This document shows, piece by piece, positions 4,468 through 5,477 of a stretch of DNA of 5,477 bases. The translations under genes were made by a program, and so were the position numbers. Each line of letters opens with the position of its first letter. Position 1 is the first letter of the stretch. Below the pieces are notes generated by a model, which did no database searches, was not told the DNA's origin, and saw nothing but the letters and a program-made list of their open reading frames with translations. Source of the stretch: an uncultured Bacteroidales bacterium (GTDB lineage: Bacteria > Bacteroidota > Bacteroidia > Bacteroidales > P3); contig CAMURW010000119.1 in assembly GCA_947097635.1 (NCBI GenBank), forward strand, positions 1-5,477. Direction: 5' to 3'.

Positions 4468-5477
4468 TTATATCATCTTGAGGAATGCCACCTCTTTCTC
4501 GGTGAGCTCGCGGAAACGGCCACGGGGCAGGTCTTTCTTGGTGAGCCCGGCAAACACTACACGGTCCAGTTTGTGTACATCGTAGCCCAGGCTCTCGAAG
4601 ATGCGGCGCACAATGCGGTTGCGGCCGCTGTGGAGGGCAACGCCCAGCACGCATTTGTCCGTGCCGTCGCCGGCATATTGCACATCATCCACCTTGATGG
4701 TGCCGTCTTCCAGCTCTATGCCTTCGCGCATCTGCTTCATGGCGGCAGCGGCGAGAGGCTTGTCCAGCTCTACATGGTATATCTTGTAGATGCCCGTGGA
4801 GGGGTGAGTGAGCTTGCGCGAAAGGTCGCCGTCGTTGGTGAATACCAGCAGTCCCGTGGTGTTGCGGTCCAGGCGTCCCACGGGGTAGATGCGTTCCTTG
4901 CAGGCTTCCTTGATGATGTCCATCACCGTCTTGCGCTCCTCGGGGTCGTCCAGGGTGGTGATGTAGCCCTTGGGCTTGTTGAGGAGGAAATAGCGCTTGC
5001 GTTCACCTTTCAGCATCTGTCCGCCGTAACTCACCTCGTCGGTGGGTTTCACCATGAAGCCCATCTTGGTGATGACTTCGCCGTTCACCTTTACGGCACC
5101 GGCGGCAATGAGATTGTCGGCCTCCCTACGCGAGCAGACACCGGCGTTGGAGAGGTACTTGTTGAGACGCGTGAGACCTATGTTGGAGGGATTGGGACGT
5201 GCGGTCTCGGGCACTATCTCCCCTTTCTTCTCCTTGGGCCGAAGGGGATTCTTATGTCTGGCTTTGGCATTGGGTTTGCCTTGTTGGCCAGGCTTAGGGC
5301 CGTAGCCGCCTTCGCTGCCTTCTCTCCAGGATTGTGGCTTGCGGAACCTGGCAGATCCTCTGCCGCCAAAGCCTCGCCCACCCTGATGGTTGTCGTCGCG
5401 GCTGTAACTACGGTTATTGTCACGGTTATTGTCACGATTATTGTCGCGATTACTGTCGCGATTACTGTCACGATTAC
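4468..5477 (-). CDS. rluB: RluB-type 23S rRNA pseudouridine synthase with repeat-rich N-terminal extension (5' end outside window)
   Basis: 335 residues are visible and the frame is still open at the right edge. The conserved enzyme spans about 4468-5175. It has an S4 RNA-binding domain (RLNKYLSNAGVCSRREADNL, VKVNGEVITKMG), then the RsuA/RluB/E/F catalytic domain with YFLLNKPKGYITT, GRLDRNTTGLLVFTNDGDL (catalytic Asp codon at 4867-4869) and SGRNRIVRRIFESLGYDVHKLDRV. The family isomerises a uridine in rRNA; RluB acts on position 2605 (E. coli numbering) in the 23S peptidyl-transferase region. Upstream of the S4 domain, in frame, lies a basic Arg/Gly/Asn/Lys-rich extension of at least 100 residues with RDNN/RDSN repeats and no ATG. 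A GTG at 5212-5214 would give a 248-residue protein, but the open frame and the sensible low-complexity coding upstream argue that the true start lies outside the window. Long basic extensions occur in Bacteroidota RluB homologues and may add RNA contacts. Assignment to RluB rather than RluE/RluF or RsuA rests on overall similarity. Confidence 0.93.
   Translation of the reverse strand, partial: NRDSNRDSNRDNNRDNNRDNNRSYSRDDNHQGGRGFGGRGSARFRKPQSWREGSEGGYGPKPGQQGKPNAKARHKNPLRPKEKKGEIVPETARPNPSNIGLTRLNKYLSNAGVCSRREADNLIAAGAVKVNGEVITKMGFMVKPTDEVSYGGQMLKGERKRYFLLNKPKGYITTLDDPEERKTVMDIIKEACKERIYPVGRLDRNTTGLLVFTNDGDLSRKLTHPSTGIYKIYHVELDKPLAAAAMKQMREGIELEDGTIKVDDVQYAGDGTDKCVLGVALHSGRNRIVRRIFESLGYDVHKLDRVVFAGLTKKDLPRGRFRELTEKEVAFLKMI
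5413..5472 (-). repeat. 12-bp coding tandem repeat (five RDNN/RDSN units)
   Basis: Read on the minus strand, five 12-base units follow one another: CGTGACAGTAAT, CGCGACAGTAAT, CGCGACAATAAT, then CGTGACAATAAC twice. They encode RDSN, RDSN, RDNN, RDNN, RDNN in frame with the pseudouridine synthase. A partial unit (AAT, Asn) continues to the right edge, so the array is probably longer. Because 12 is a multiple of three, gain or loss of units would keep the frame. The differences between units are all purine or pyrimidine transitions. Confidence 0.93.

Noticed and set aside
5214..5471. 85-codon minus-strand frame rich in Val/Thr/Ile
   Set aside because: It is a different reading of the 12-bp repeats; the enzyme frame runs through the same DNA and gives sensible basic low-complexity sequence.

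Overview
The window looks like a chromosomal segment of a Bacteroidota member, most likely order Bacteroidales. Four things suggest this: a TonB-dependent receptor; a secreted seven-repeat propeller protein with a carboxypeptidase-regulatory-like domain and a C-terminal domain resembling type IX secretion sorting domains; a secreted protein of the Bacteroidales family usually labelled 'asparagine synthetase B'; and a -7 promoter box of the Bacteroides type (TAnnTTTG). Coding DNA is fairly GC-rich and the intergenic DNA is AT-rich. The genus cannot be fixed from the sequence.

All five genes lie on the minus strand. Reading in the direction of transcription from the right, the first is an RluB-type 23S rRNA pseudouridine synthase (4468 to beyond 5477). 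Its reading frame stays open to the window edge through a basic low-complexity N-terminal extension with RDNN/RDSN tetrapeptide repeats, so the GTG at 5214 is not a convincing start. Two hairpins follow its stop, and the farther one (4348-4383) has a T-rich tail on the minus strand and is the probable terminator.

A 603-bp gene-free gap (3865-4467) follows. It contains an 11-bp tandem repeat, a good Bacteroides-type promoter that points rightward with no substantial ORF behind it, a cluster of ACGTT motifs, and a dyad just upstream of the next gene.

Four tightly spaced genes then run to the left edge, with gaps of 41, 13 and 5 bp, probably as one operon. They encode an exported GATase-like protein of unknown function (2587-3864), an exported seven-repeat propeller protein (989-2545), a small Cys/His-rich exported protein with two CxxC motifs (577-975), and the N-terminal 190 residues of a TonB-dependent receptor (1-571, running off the window). 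All four appear to act in the cell envelope. The Cys/His-rich protein next to the receptor suggests metal handling, but that is inference. Nothing in the window is clearly a new system. The best leads are the orphan promoter in the gap, the mixed envelope operon, and the repeat-bearing RluB N-terminus.
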